From Sphagnum compactum (Eukaryota > Bryophyta > Sphagnopsida > Sphagnales), in NCBI GenBank assembly GCA_965153455.1, contig OZ234502.1, positions 3,327,267-3,391,266 of the forward strand: 64,000 nucleotides of DNA. The letters are read 5' to 3'. Each line of letters opens with the position of its first letter. The stretch's first letter is position 1. The position numbers and the translations under genes are program-made. Under the pieces are notes generated by a model, which was given only the letters and a program-made list of their open reading frames with translations, ran no database searches and was not told where the DNA came from. Shown here one piece after another: positions 50,061 to 61,786 of the stretch.

Positions 50061-51668
50061 GTAAGATGTCAATTGATGTTAATCACAGTTACCAAAGTAT
50101 TTGTCAAATATGAAAAGCCAGTCATAAGAGTGGGAGTATAGTTATTTTCTAGGTAGTCTGGGAAAGAATAGGGCAAGAATAATATAAACTGTAAGATAGA
50201 TTGTGTGGGTTTTAGGGTGAGACATGTAGTACCTGTATGCAACCCTAACCAGTGCATAAGCTTTTCTTCTGCTCAAGGTCTCTGTCTGAGTATTACAAGA
50301 ATGAAGCTGAACAATTTTTACTGACAATGGTGTTGTGTTCAAGATCTCTGTTTGAGTATTACAAGAATGAAGCAAAACATTTATGATCGACAATGGCTAA
50401 ACCTTCCTAAGGATGACTGTTACTTTTTCTACATCTTCCTAATGATTTCTACGTTGGCTTGAATTCCTAGAATAAAGGGTGCTCCTCACTAAGAGCAACC
50501 ATTTTGGAGAAAACCTTTCACCACAGGTCAAGAAAATGAATGGCAAAATGGCAATCATTCTCCAATTTGCCACCGAATGGTTGAAAATTCTCACATTGAA
50601 GATAACTAATTTAGTCTCACTTTATGTAACATTTTAACCGTGAAATGACAAACCACAAATGTGATCATGGAAGATTTAAAACCCTAAAGTTGTTCTGACC
50701 TAGAATAAATTGTCCTAATAATTGAGTACAATTGATTTGTGAACAACATCATTGGAGGACAATCGATTCATGAAAACAATCGTCGTGAAAATATTGCCCT
50801 AAGTCCGAGACATCTTCGTCATATTTGACTTTAAATAAGGCGTGGATCATATTGGTGGGGTGGTCGAATTAGGTGTGAGATGACAACACCCAATTTCTTG
50901 TGTAGAATGCCTATTGATCATAAGCTACCCAAATGTTTGTTTGGTTAGAGAAATAATTCCACCACATGAAATTTGTCATTCCAACATTCAAGGGTTGTAA
51001 AAACAAGTCTATGTATATAGATATGCATAATAACAATATATGAAGAGCCATCTAGCTTATCCCTTGTAATGTGAAGAGGAAAACTTGACTAAAATTGGCA
51101 AACAAACAACACAATACACATGTGGCACCCAAGACATAGAAAAACAATCTCTGTTTGGATACCATTCTTTGCTTATCAATATCAAATCCCTAATGAAGAA
51201 AAATACTTGCAAATTAAGACCAAAAATGATTTGCTAAAATGATAAAATTGCTCATTAACTATTCATTAAATCCCATAAACCACAATAGTAATCATAATGA
51301 TTAACAAGCTCTACAAGTATTTCCAAGGGTGTTTTGTTGGAATTGCATAAGGTGATCTTAAACCCTAGCCCCTAAACCCGAGATTACTTTCAACCTTTTA
51401 GAATGAATTTTCAACCTTACTTTTGGATGGCATCCATTATACAAATTGACCTATGTTCCAATGACCGCATATAATCTTCAAGGCCACCTTGACTCTTGTC
51501 AATTATGGATGAGGTCATACCTGATGTAGAGCAACCAAAAATAATTGGAATTTGAGGGAGACCCATCCGACCCATTTGTTGGCGGCCTCTTTCAAGTCAA
51601 GTCTTGGACATCTTTCGATGGATCAAGCTTGTTCAATAATTGTGTTATATCACCAGGCACAATTTTTC

Positions 51669-51885
51669 AGTAGTTGCGTGTGCATGTTTCATTGAGTCGC
51701 AATGATGTTTCAACTCCTATCTTTGAAGAGCCCCCACAAGTCTACTTTTTTTCCCTAGACATGCTACTTTCAATTTTTTAGTAGTTGCGTGTGCATGTTT
51801 CATTGAGTTGCAATGATGTTTCAACTCCTATATTTGAAGAGCCCCACACAAGTCTACTTTTTTCCCCTTACATGCTTCTTTCTAC
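51669..51885. repeat. Two-copy tandem repeat, 111-bp offset
   Basis: 'agtagttgcgtgtgcatgtt' starts at 51669 and again at 51780. Near-identity continues through 'caactcctat' and 'gaagagcccc' to 'acatgct'. Confidence 0.85.
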
Positions 51886-52123
51886 GTGTATTGCTCAATG
51901 CAATACATGTAGAAAGATGATTGATAAAAGATTGATAAGCCAAAATAAGCTTTTTTTGGGAAATTTCAAATGGATGGATGTGGGCCATGATATTTTAAAT
52001 ATGTTTCATTATCCCTTGCTTGATTTTTGGCTGAAATTTGTATTAAAGATTTTGGATTGTGTAAATTTTGAATTCAACATCTTCATGAACGAATGGCTAG
52101 ATTCGACTCGATTTCTAACTAAA

Positions 52124-52400
52124 AAAGATTCAAATAGGTGCAAGTAAAATGATTGTGAAAATGGCTGTCTTCTTTTGAAGGTTCTCTCATAAATTTCAAG
52201 GTAGACCAATTTGGTTCACTTTTTTTAATGTTAATTTGTCTTTCTTTGATGTTCGTTCAAGGATAATAACTAAAGATTCAAATAGGTGCAAATAAAATGG
52301 TTGTAAAATTGGCTTCGTCTTTTGAAGGTTCTCTCTTTAAACGTCAAGGTAGACCAATTTAGTTCACTTTGTGATGTTATTTTGTCTTTCTTCGATGTAC
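52124..52400. repeat. Two-copy tandem repeat, 148-bp offset
   Basis: 'aaagattcaaataggtgcaa' starts at 52124 and 52272. The copies remain similar through 'ttttgaaggttctctc' and 'aaggtagaccaattt' to 'tttgtctttctt'. Confidence 0.85.
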
Positions 52401-53081
52401 AACTCTCTTATTATCTATTGGCAGGGCCAGCGTGTTTGTGATGCCTTGATCAAATCTAGCCCATATTTACATGGGGAAGGTTACTTCTCTTCTGTCACAA
52501 TACACCAACCAGTCAATTGTGCCAATCAAACTGCACAATCACATGACAACACACAAGACAAAACACACACTTGGTTTTCCAGACTCCTAGAGCACTTTTG
52601 TGCCACATGTGCAATAGAATCTAGAGGATGGATGAGGAGCTCCCGATGCATGGATGAGGAGCTCCCCTCTTGTTCTTTCTTGGCCAGAGTGAATCAGTAC
52701 CCACCAGTGCACCACCACTCATGAGGATGGATGATATGTGGACAGCAAACATTTTTTTCATTATATTCCTGTCCCATAGCTAACCACACTAGTTAACTAT
52801 GTACTAACCCTTGTACCTACCTACCAAGTAGCCACCAAGTGCCTTGCCTACTTTACATAACCTACTGTCTAGAATTTCTCAAGCTTTTAGAATTTCTCGA
52901 GCTTCCGATTCATCCTCCACCCAGCATTCACTGAGCATAAAGCTCTCTCACCCTTCCTTTCCCAGGCATGCATCATCTGGAAAAAATGTTAGACATGAGT
53001 TTTCATCCATTGAGAAGAGGGTTACATGACTTTTCATCCATCAACAGGACGGTTATGCTGGTGCTCTCGAACCTCTGAATA

Positions 53082-53320
53082 TCCTAGCCTAGGGTCAGTT
53101 TTCACATTGACAAAACAAATTTTTAAATTTTATTTTATTTTTTTCAAAATATCAATTCATTTTTTAAAATTTGAAATTATTGAATTTTCCATGATCTATT
53201 ATAATATTTGTCACATGAGTCGTGAAATTATTCAGAGTGTAACCTACGATAATAGTTATGATGATTTTCAACATGGCAATGTCATATTTTCACAAAAATT
53301 CGTATAATTAGTTTGAGGAG
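53082..53320. repeat. Dispersed repeat, copy 1 of a pair
   Basis: Starts 'cctagcctagggt' and runs through 'acattgacaaaa', 'tgaaattatt', 'gttatgatgattttc' and 'catattttcac'. The related copy lies at 54115-54330, about 1.03 kb downstream in the same orientation. Confidence 0.7.
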
Positions 53321-54114
53321 AAATAAATTACCTTTGGAAAATTTGGTGAGGGAAATTGGGGTGCAAGTTGTTGTGGAGGAGATGATGAATTTGGACCTGA
53401 AATTGTGTGCTAAGAACACAAATGTGTGGACCATACTTTGCTTTGGTCTTAATTCACTACCTTTGGGGGCCACAGCAATGTCCAAATTTAGTTCCTTTTG
53501 AAAACTGGTTTTCTAAAGGCCTACTACTTGACACTATGGTCCAAGAAGAACTGACCAACTCAACATGGAACATTTCCTTTTGAGGATCCACCAACTTCCC
53601 CATCCCCAATTTCCAGCCCAATTTCCAGCTGTGGAAAGTGGGCTTGAAATTCTCCATTGCATGCATTCACACAATGATTTGGGTTGGGAGTTGGGACTTA
53701 GGATGTGGCAACTGGCACAGCCAGGGATTTTCTTTTTCTTTTTCTTTTCCTTTTTTTCAATTTTTTTGTCATTAAGATTTTGGCAAATTCTCCCTCAAAT
53801 TAAAGAAATTTTTTGTCCAATTTTTTGCATTAGAAAAAAAAAACACTCTTTTGTAAAATGTTTCCAATTTTTTTCGCTTGAAAAATGACAAAGTTTCTTG
53901 AAATTCATGTTACTCTATAACTTGAAAGAAATTCAAGATGTTTCAATCTTGTATTATGGCCATTGTATTGGATGACATCACACTCACAAACCTTTGAATT
54001 TACAATTTATACACATCTTGCATATTTGCTAACTATCTCAATTGCAACATGTGAATTTTTCAAAACACAACATCTTAAAACCCCCATGACAATAAAGTAA
54101 TGTGAGATTGATTT
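53320..54114. other. DNA between the two dispersed repeat copies
   Basis: About 800 bases flanked by direct repeats. No protein motif is readable in the open frames 53313-53501 or 53565-53888. It could be the interior of an old element flanked by long repeats, but nothing confirms this. Confidence 0.3.
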
Positions 54115-54330
54115 GCCCTAGCCTAGGGTAGGCTTCCACATTGACAAAATGAATGACTAATGTTTTTAAAATGATTTGAAATTATTATTATTTTCATCAT
54201 CCACTATGATAACATTATATGAGTAGTGAAATTAGTCAAATCATAGCTTGCAATAATTATGATGGTTTTCCACACATCAATTTCATATTTTCATGAAAAT
54301 TTGTCTCACTATTTCAAGGATTATTTAATG
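54115..54330. repeat. Dispersed repeat, copy 2 of a pair
   Basis: Starts 'cctagcctagggt' and shares the same ordered words with 53082-53320. It is more diverged in the middle. Confidence 0.7.
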
Positions 54331-57205
54331 AAAAAATTGACACTAGGGTAAAATATATTATAACATAGATCAAACAATCACAATGCCTTCCTTTTCCAAA
54401 AATATATATATTACTATTTATTGCATAGGTTGATATGCCCATCAATTATAACATTCATTTCAACTACTTTGTAATTATAAATATTTATGCTTCAAGTTAT
54501 ATGAAAAATATTAATTAAACCTAATTTCAATTGTCAAACCTACCAATTTTCATGGACATCCTACCTCAATATCCATGTACCAATGTGGGGCGAGTATTTA
54601 TTTTTGCACTAGGTATTAAATGAGTATCAGACCACATATATATATATATTTATGCCTACCAAGTCTTACTTTTTCGAAAACTCAAACTCTTTTCTTATTC
54701 AGCATTTTTTACAAGTTAGCACCCGGCCTCACGTCATCACCAATGATTTTAAAATTAAATATCCATAACAAGGCCCAATTCAAAGAAAATAAAAATGTAA
54801 GGTGTTTTTCAAAATTTTGAATCAATAACCTTTTCATACCCAAAAGAGGCCACAATTGGGTTAGGCAAGAGTTGGATTACAATTGTTTTAGCTTCAATAA
54901 CAACCATGACGATTACCTATTTGAGGTTTTGTTGTGCACTCTACCTTGGAAACTTGTAATTGTGTTACTGTAAATTATAAAGAAATAAAACTTTGCCTTG
55001 TAAGCTTATAAGATTTAACATTGTTTGTCAAAGCCTTAAAGACAAGGCAAACGCCTGGTAGGACATTGTTGAAGACCTAGTGCGACCTAAAAGGAAAACC
55101 TAAAGTGAAAAGGGGAGAAGGTGATAGTTTTCAATTGGTGTTTAATGGCTATAGTGATAATGCGAGATTGTGCATTGTTTGTTTTAGATTATTTTTGTTT
55201 GTATTGTTTTTATGTTTCTAATGCATGCATTCATGGGAGGAGTTGAATTGCGGCACTTGGTCTAGGATGTTTATGATGAACTTACTAGCTTAACATCATT
55301 GTTTCCTTATTCTTCATGGAGCTATGCCTTTGATTCGCTATGGGGATTCGATGGTGAATGGAGCTCAAGTTATAAAGGAGTGGACTTCAGCTCAAGAAAT
55401 AGGGTGGTGTACGAAACAAAATATAAGGTTGGCACATAGTTTCTTCTAAAGGTTTTCTTTTGGTGTTTCTTATTTTTGGAAGGCACTCATCAAAAGAATG
55501 CTTATGTGGTGTACCTAGTCTTTTAAGTCTTTTGCTATGTTGTAGGATTAGGGTTTAGTAATGTTTTGAACTGGTGGTGGAAATGATGCAGAGCCAAAAG
55601 GGATTTGTTGAAAATTTCTTGATGGCATTGTTTTGATGTTCACAAAATTAATCTTTATGGATGGAAGTTTGAACAACTGATCTTAATCATATGACTATTG
55701 ATTTTTTGAAGTTCATTCCCTTGTTAATTACAAAGCAATGACATGTTTTCCTCTATTTGCAAGTGGTAACTAAATTATATTTCCTAAACTAAGTTAGGTA
55801 AAAAACCATTGACCTACTAGTTGGTGATTGGTTTGCATTTGGTCTTTGGCACGTCTACCTTAATGTTAAAAAACCCATCATGGGTTGCCCAACAAAAAGC
55901 GAGATGTGTATGAACCTAAATAGTTGGTTTCCAACACGAGGCATATGGTTAACAAAAGATAAGATGGTCTACTCGACAACAATAATATTCCTTAATTTTT
56001 AAAACCCCATTGTCCTAATTATCATATTCACAAATTGTGACACAAGGTTGAGAAGTTTTCTAAGTGTGGAACTCTTGTGTAAATGGAAAACACATGGTCC
56101 AACACTAGGTTATGAAGTTTCCTCAATTTGGAACGCTAGTTTGGATATAATACATATGGCCCAACACAAGTTTATGGAGTTGTCTTAGTGTAGAACTTTT
56201 ATATGGATGGAATACAAATGGTCAAATTTGAACAAAATGATATACCTCAAAGGCGATTTTGGTACTTGATATCATTCTCTTGCACTATATTTGGATAAAT
56301 TTTTAATTAAGCATATTTTCTTCTTTGCCTTTTGTACAATAATTTGAATATGGTGTGGCATTTAAATTTTTTGGATTTATATTTTGGTTTCGTTTGTGTT
56401 ATTTTTTAATTATATGTTTTGCTAGACAATCTTTTCATTTTCGTGTGGGGATTTTAAGTAAACACATATTTGTTCTTTGGTTTTTTTTTAAATTAAGAAA
56501 ACGCTAAAATCTATTTCTAGCCTCTTTGCTTTGTTTTCTTTTGGGTTATATTTGTTTATGTTGCTAGTCTACCACGATCATGCACCAAAACTTTGTCATG
56601 TTTGAACACACTTTGGGGTCGGGGTGTGGATGGCAAGAGTTTTTGAGTTTAGGGTTTTGTTCCTCTTAGATGTTTCCAATGATGTTCCTAATGGTGTCTT
56701 CAATGTATTGCCAATGTATTTTCAAAGTGTTCTTCTAGCACCCATGTGCCACCCATATGTGTTCCATATGTTGGTCTCAAAATTCTCATGTGTCTCTCAT
56801 GTTCTTCCTTATGATATCGTATTCTTCGCCCAAAGTCCAACTATTTTAGTTTACATAGGTGGCCGACCAAGGTGACCCAGCACTTGCCATGGTAATGTCA
56901 CCTTTTGGAGTTAGGCCTTTTTTGGAGGCTACATTTTAACTGCTGAAATGTTGAAATTGGACTTAAGCATGAATCACACTTGGTGTTAAATGCAAGTTAA
57001 GTTGGTGTTAAGAAGTCAAGGTTGGTCCCCAATTGACACCAACGTTGTCACATAACACCAAAGCCTAAGTGTCATATGATGTGGCACTAAGTGTTAATAT
57101 TAATTTTGGATTTTGAAAGAGTCTAAGAAAATTGTGATCAACAATTTGAAATGTTAATATTATGTTTGGACTTGTAATCTTTCAAGCCATCAACAACTAT
57201 GATTT
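54330..57205. other. AT-rich gene-poor intergenic DNA
   Basis: No gene recognised. It includes an AT dinucleotide run near 54636-54650 and a degenerate GTTCC-rich tract at about 56665-56815. Confidence 0.5.
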
Positions 57206-57600
57206 GATCTTGGTGGCCCCTAGGATAATCCTACAAATATCTAGTAACATACAAAGTTGAAATTATGAAATTAAAATGAACCCTAATTATTGAAAGTGCT
57301 TGCAAAAAAATGGCATAATCTAATGAACGCATCATCAATGATCCTAGTGGTCCTAGGGTAATCACAAAAATAATGAGCAACATACAAGATTGAAATTGTG
57401 AAATTATAATGGACGTTAATCATTAAAGTACATGCAAAAATGACATAATCTAGTGGACATTTGATCCATGATCCCGGTGGCCTTAAGGTAATCCTAAAAA
57501 TAGCAAAAAAATACAAAATGAAAATTGTGCAGTCAAAATGAGAATTACATATTGAAAGTCCATGCAAAAGTGGCATAATTTGGTGAACATCTAATCAACT
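57206..57600. repeat. Tandem repeat, unit 130-134 bp, three copies
   Basis: Copies begin 'gatcNNggtggNccNtagg' at 57206, 57340 and 57470. Each continues with 'taatcctaaaaat', a 'gaaattgtgaaatta' block, 'catgcaaaaaNggcataatc' and 'gaacatNtgatc'. Divergence is moderate. Confidence 0.85.
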
Positions 57601-59692
57601 TGTATTATTAATGGAATTTGAAAATGAAAATGTCATTAATAACAAAAAAGTTTGCAAATTGGAAAATTGATCTTGGTAGTCACCAACTTTAATCATATTG
57701 TTGACTATGTAATGAAAAACATGAAATAATCAAAACTAGCCATCTTGATTCCAAAATCAAGATGAGATAGACTCATGAGAGAAAACGGGACAATGTTTTA
57801 CGTATCAAAGGTTTCATGTATTTATAACTTTAAACCTAGTAGTCATTATATTTGATGTGGTTAGCGAATCACATAAGCAATTATGTCCAAGTTGTCCCTA
57901 AACAATAATCCAATTTGACTATATTGATTTGTTTAGTCACACATGCAAACATCTATGAGTCATTTGCAAACAACCATCCAAGTAGATTGCAAACAAGAAT
58001 TAATAATTAGGCACAAAAAAAACTCAAAATTGAAAACCAAAGGTGTCTAGATTTATATGCAAACCTAAAGGAGGTTGAAATGATTTGGGATTCTTTTTAT
58101 CATTCAAAATGTAATTCATGAACCAAGAATAATTTTGTTAGTAATAATGCAAATGTGGTTTAGAATTTCTAAAAATGGTTTAAAAATGATCATTGACTAT
58201 ATTTGCCAAAGGCAACCCTTGCAATGTTGGCCACAAGCAAGATGGAAAATCCAATGATTGAACTTTGTTTTTGGATAATTTAAGTCTTCTAAAGAACTCA
58301 AGGAAAACACCATTGTATTTGGAATTAGAGAGGACCTTGCGTGGCTCATCATCAATGAGCAATGTTTGTCCTTTGTTCCCATATGGAAATCCTCTAAACT
58401 TTGAATACACATGGTTCAAATCCTTAAGATAATAAGTAGTTGTTGTCGTGATTCTATTGAAGGTATGTGAACATTTACCACAACCTTAGATGAAAAAAAT
58501 TGATCTATGCATGTTTGTGGCATCAACAAGTGGCATTCTTTTATAAAATGCTTTAACAACATACAAGACCAAACAATAATATAAATATCTTTTGAATGTT
58601 GTAGAAATAAATTGTTACAATACAACTCCTACTTCCACTTTGGTGATGTTTATATTTCCTCCTTTTGCACAACAACCAACTTGCCAAAATGCACTTTGTG
58701 AAAAGTAATAAAACACATCATTCACACTAATAATCAACAAATTTTTGGGTAGATGAGAATGTTTGAGTTCAACTTTTGTTAATGTAAAAGGACATCCACA
58801 AACAATTAATGAAAACTAATAGATGTTAAGCTCGATTCATGTGTTAAGGGCAAAATTGTATTGTTTTTGTTAGATAGACTAGATGGAAGCATTGGACAAA
58901 AACTATGTTGTCGTTGTTGGACAAGCTGGACAAAGGTAGTTTCAGTGAATGACAAGGTGGATAGATAGAGGTGGAGGATGATTGGGTAGGATTAGGATTG
59001 ATGAGGTTTAATTCAAATTGGTTTATGGCGGGAGATTTGAGTAGATCTAGGATGCATTGTGAAGATGCTGAAAACATTATCATATTAGTTTTGATCAAAG
59101 TTTAGAGGGAGAGAAGCTCAAAGGAAATTAGAAAATAGTTTTGATGAGGAAGAACAATGTTATTTCAATATGTTTTGTTTCTATTTTGTTTACAATAATT
59201 TTTTTTATTGAATATGAATATCTAAGTTTATTTTAGATTTATTGTAGGGTTAGAATTGTACAAATTTGTCTGTTGTAATGGAGTTTTGGTTGAATTTGAT
59301 CTTACTTTTGTAGTTGTTACAAGACAAATTTTGTATTTGCAAACATAACATGATAAATAACAAATTCTAGACTAAACATAGTATTGGGATATTAGTGTTC
59401 ACCATATGAATGATATATTCTATTAAATTTTCTATTTGAGAAAAAAATCATCCATAAAAATATGATATTCAACTTGGTGGTGACCAAATAGCAAAAAGAT
59501 TTGGCAGGTCAAGTTTTCACGATAAATGGTTATTTGAAAAACCATGACAAACACCTTTAGCGAAGGTCCTTTTAACATTGATTGGTACTATTGCCCCCCA
59601 ATGTTCCCTATTGAGATTTTCTTGATTACACTATCTTAATAATAAGGCATTAATTTTTTTAATTATTTAACCCTAAGCTTCTTTGAGCTAAT
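57601..59692. other. AT-rich gene-poor intergenic DNA
   Basis: Only short, motif-free open frames on both strands; nothing recognised. Confidence 0.5.
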
Positions 59693-59945
59693 CAAGTTGG
59701 ATTGAGTAATATCACACTAACTTTTGATTTTAAACCCAAGTTGGATTGAGTAATATTGTGCTAACTTTTGATTTTAAACTCAAGTTGGATTGAGTAATAT
59801 CACGCTAACTATTGATTTTGAACCCAAGTTGGATTGAGTAATATTGTGCGAACTTTTGATTTTAAACTCAAGTTGGATTGAGTAATATCGCGCTAACCAT
59901 TGATTTTGAACCCAAGTTGGATTGAATAATATCACACTAGCTTCA
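59693..59945. repeat. 44-bp minisatellite, six copies, with alternating 88-bp higher-order pattern
   Basis: The unit 'caagttggattgagtaatat' then 'cacactaacttttgatttta' then 'aacc' begins at 59693, 59737, 59781, 59825, 59869 and 59913 (last copy partial). Odd copies carry 'atcac/atcgc' and end 'aaccc'. Even copies carry 'attgtg' and end 'aactc'. Confidence 0.95.
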
Positions 59946-60549
59946 TCGAACTTATGAGAATTTCTTGAATAACACATGATTCCATGTGTGAATCACAAAT
60001 TCGTGATTGCTAAAAGCAAAATAACTTTTAACTTTTTAAGCATGAAACCCTAACACTTAGACAATTGTGTGAATGCACTTTCGATGAGAGCTTAACATTA
60101 ATTGAACGTGTTAACTATATAAATGTCATGTAGCATTTCGTTGACGATTCGTTTTGTGTTGGGATTCCCTATCACTAGAGGTCTTAACACTAAGTGTGAA
60201 GGCACCTTCTGAGACCATCATTTCCTTTGAGCACAAGATATAGTTATTACATTTATGATGAACCCAAAAAAAATTTGAAAGCTTTTTTTACCATGGTACC
60301 ATTTTAGGTGCTAGATTAGGACCCCTGGGGACGGAAAATGAAACCACTAGTTAAATTCAACCTTAGAAAAAAAAAAAATTTTAAAAAATAAAAATTCTAA
60401 GGAAATTTAAAGTATTTTAAGATGCCCGACTTCATTTTTATTTTTTTCCCATGATACCCTAAACCCTAAACCCAAAAAAAAATTAAAAAAAATCAACTCA
60501 TTCTTTACACACAATAAAAGCCCATAAAGCCCTTTACATAAAAGTCATC

Positions 60550-60850
60550 TTCTGGTCAGTACTGGAATTTTGCTGTCAAAAGTGCCCGTGAGAAGCTGCC
60601 CGGAAATCTGCCCTCGATAACCTGCCCGGAAGAAAAAAAACTGCTCGGCATTTTGCGCTTGCCACCACCACAGGGCGCGTCTAGGGTAGCAAAATGGCCG
60701 GGCAGGTGCACGGGCAGGCGCACGCACGGGTGCAGCAGGCGTGTGCAGGGCGAGAAAAAGGCATCTTGTGTGAAGATGCTCGCGTCCGCCAGGCCCGCCA
60801 CAATCTCTTTCTCTCTCTCTCTCTCTTTTGTGGCTGCAGCACAAGATCCG
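60550..60850. promoter_or_regulatory. GC-rich island upstream of SBH1
   Basis: GC-rich block rich in GCCCGG and GGGCAGG words with a CTCTCTCT run (60812-60826). It lies between AT-rich DNA and the purine-rich leader of the hydroxylase gene, so it is a candidate promoter. Open frames on both strands here have no motif. Confidence 0.4.
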
Positions 60851-61190
60851 GAGCTCGAGCAATAAGAATTAGCAGAGATGAAGAAGAAAACTATGAATCT
60901 TAGGCAGGTTGTAGCAGGACTAGATCTGGATTTTGAGCAATAAAAATTAGAAGAGAAGAAGAAGAAGAAACTGTGAAACTTACTTAGGCAGGTTGCAGCA
61001 GGAAATCTGGATTTTGAGCAATAAGAATTAGCGGAGAAGATCAACAAGTTCTGAAAACGGAGACTGGAGCAGGAGATCTGGATTTCGAGCAATAAGAATT
61101 CGCAGTGAAGAAGACGGAACTCTCAAACTTAGGCATACTGCAGCAGGAGATCTGGATTTTAAGCAATGAGAATTGGCAGAGAAGAAGGAG
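60835..61190. repeat. 71-81-bp tandem repeat, five copies, upstream of SBH1
   Basis: Each copy contains 'gcagcaggaNatctggattt' followed by 'tgagcaataagaattagcag' and a GAAGAAG run. The 'gagcaataagaatt' core starts at 60857, 60935, 61016, 61087 and 61161 (the last as aagcaatgagaatt). Confidence 0.9.
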
Positions 61191-61429
61191 AAGAAGAAGA
61201 AGAAGGGTGTCGTCAGAGAGCAGCAGCTGTGCCCCTCTTTGATCGTCGATCTTAGGCAAAAGAATCAGGAAGATTTAGTACCGGGAGAGATTGATAACAA
61301 CGTTGAGGAATCTGTGGAAGGAATCAATATTAGAGTCATCTTAGAGCAACGAAGGATAAGCAACGAATTCACCGGGAGGAAATTCAAAGCTCGAGCCACG
61401 ACTTGCTGCTGCAAATACAAACGGAGCGC

Positions 61430-61786
61430 TAGAGGATTCAGGTACGTGTTCGAGGAAGTAGAAGAAGAAGAAGAAGAATCACGTAGAACTGAGGAAGGAA
61501 GGTATCATAGAAGAGCAAGAAGAAGAATCAAGCTTCTGGATCGAAGAAGGGATCATAGTAGAGCAGGAGGAAGAATCAAGCAGAGGAAGGGTCTTAGAGG
61601 AAGGGAGAAGAGACAGTGAGGGAGAGAACGACGGATTGCAAAAGACGAGGAACGTCGTCACCGAGGAGAAAGAAGAAGAAGAATCCAGTAGAGGAAGGAT
61701 CTTGGGGGAAGACACAGTGCTCAGGAAGTGAAGAACAAAACAGGAGACGGCGAGGAAGTCTAACGTGAACGAGGTGGTGGAAGAAG
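61430..61786 (+). promoter_or_regulatory. Purine-rich 5' leader of SBH1
   Basis: A GAAGAAG/AGGAAGG-rich stretch leads up to the SBH1 start codon, built of degenerate 'gaagaagaatcNNg...aggaagg' units. The only long frame (61173-61619) is low-complexity Arg/Glu and is not called coding. The transcript start is unknown. Confidence 0.4.

Larger units (their letters stand above)
50060..53080. other. Gene-poor intergenic DNA with two tandem duplications
   Basis: No gene recognised. Two-copy direct repeats lie at 51669-51885 and 52124-52400. The short open frames overlap these repeats and have no motif. Confidence 0.5.

Noticed and set aside
58411-58430. 'ggttcaaatcc' resembling a tRNA T-arm
   Set aside because: No cloverleaf partner sequences or acceptor stem around it; AT-rich intergenic DNA.
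59693-59945. CRISPR-like or satellite-encoded ORF (minus strand, 59780-59977)
   Set aside because: The frame exists only because a 44-bp unit repeats without a stop; no spacers and no protein motif.
61173-61619. 148-codon Arg/Glu-rich ORF upstream of SBH1
   Set aside because: It arises from GAAGAAG and AGGAAGG purine-rich DNA; low complexity, no family motif, and it lies in the presumed leader.
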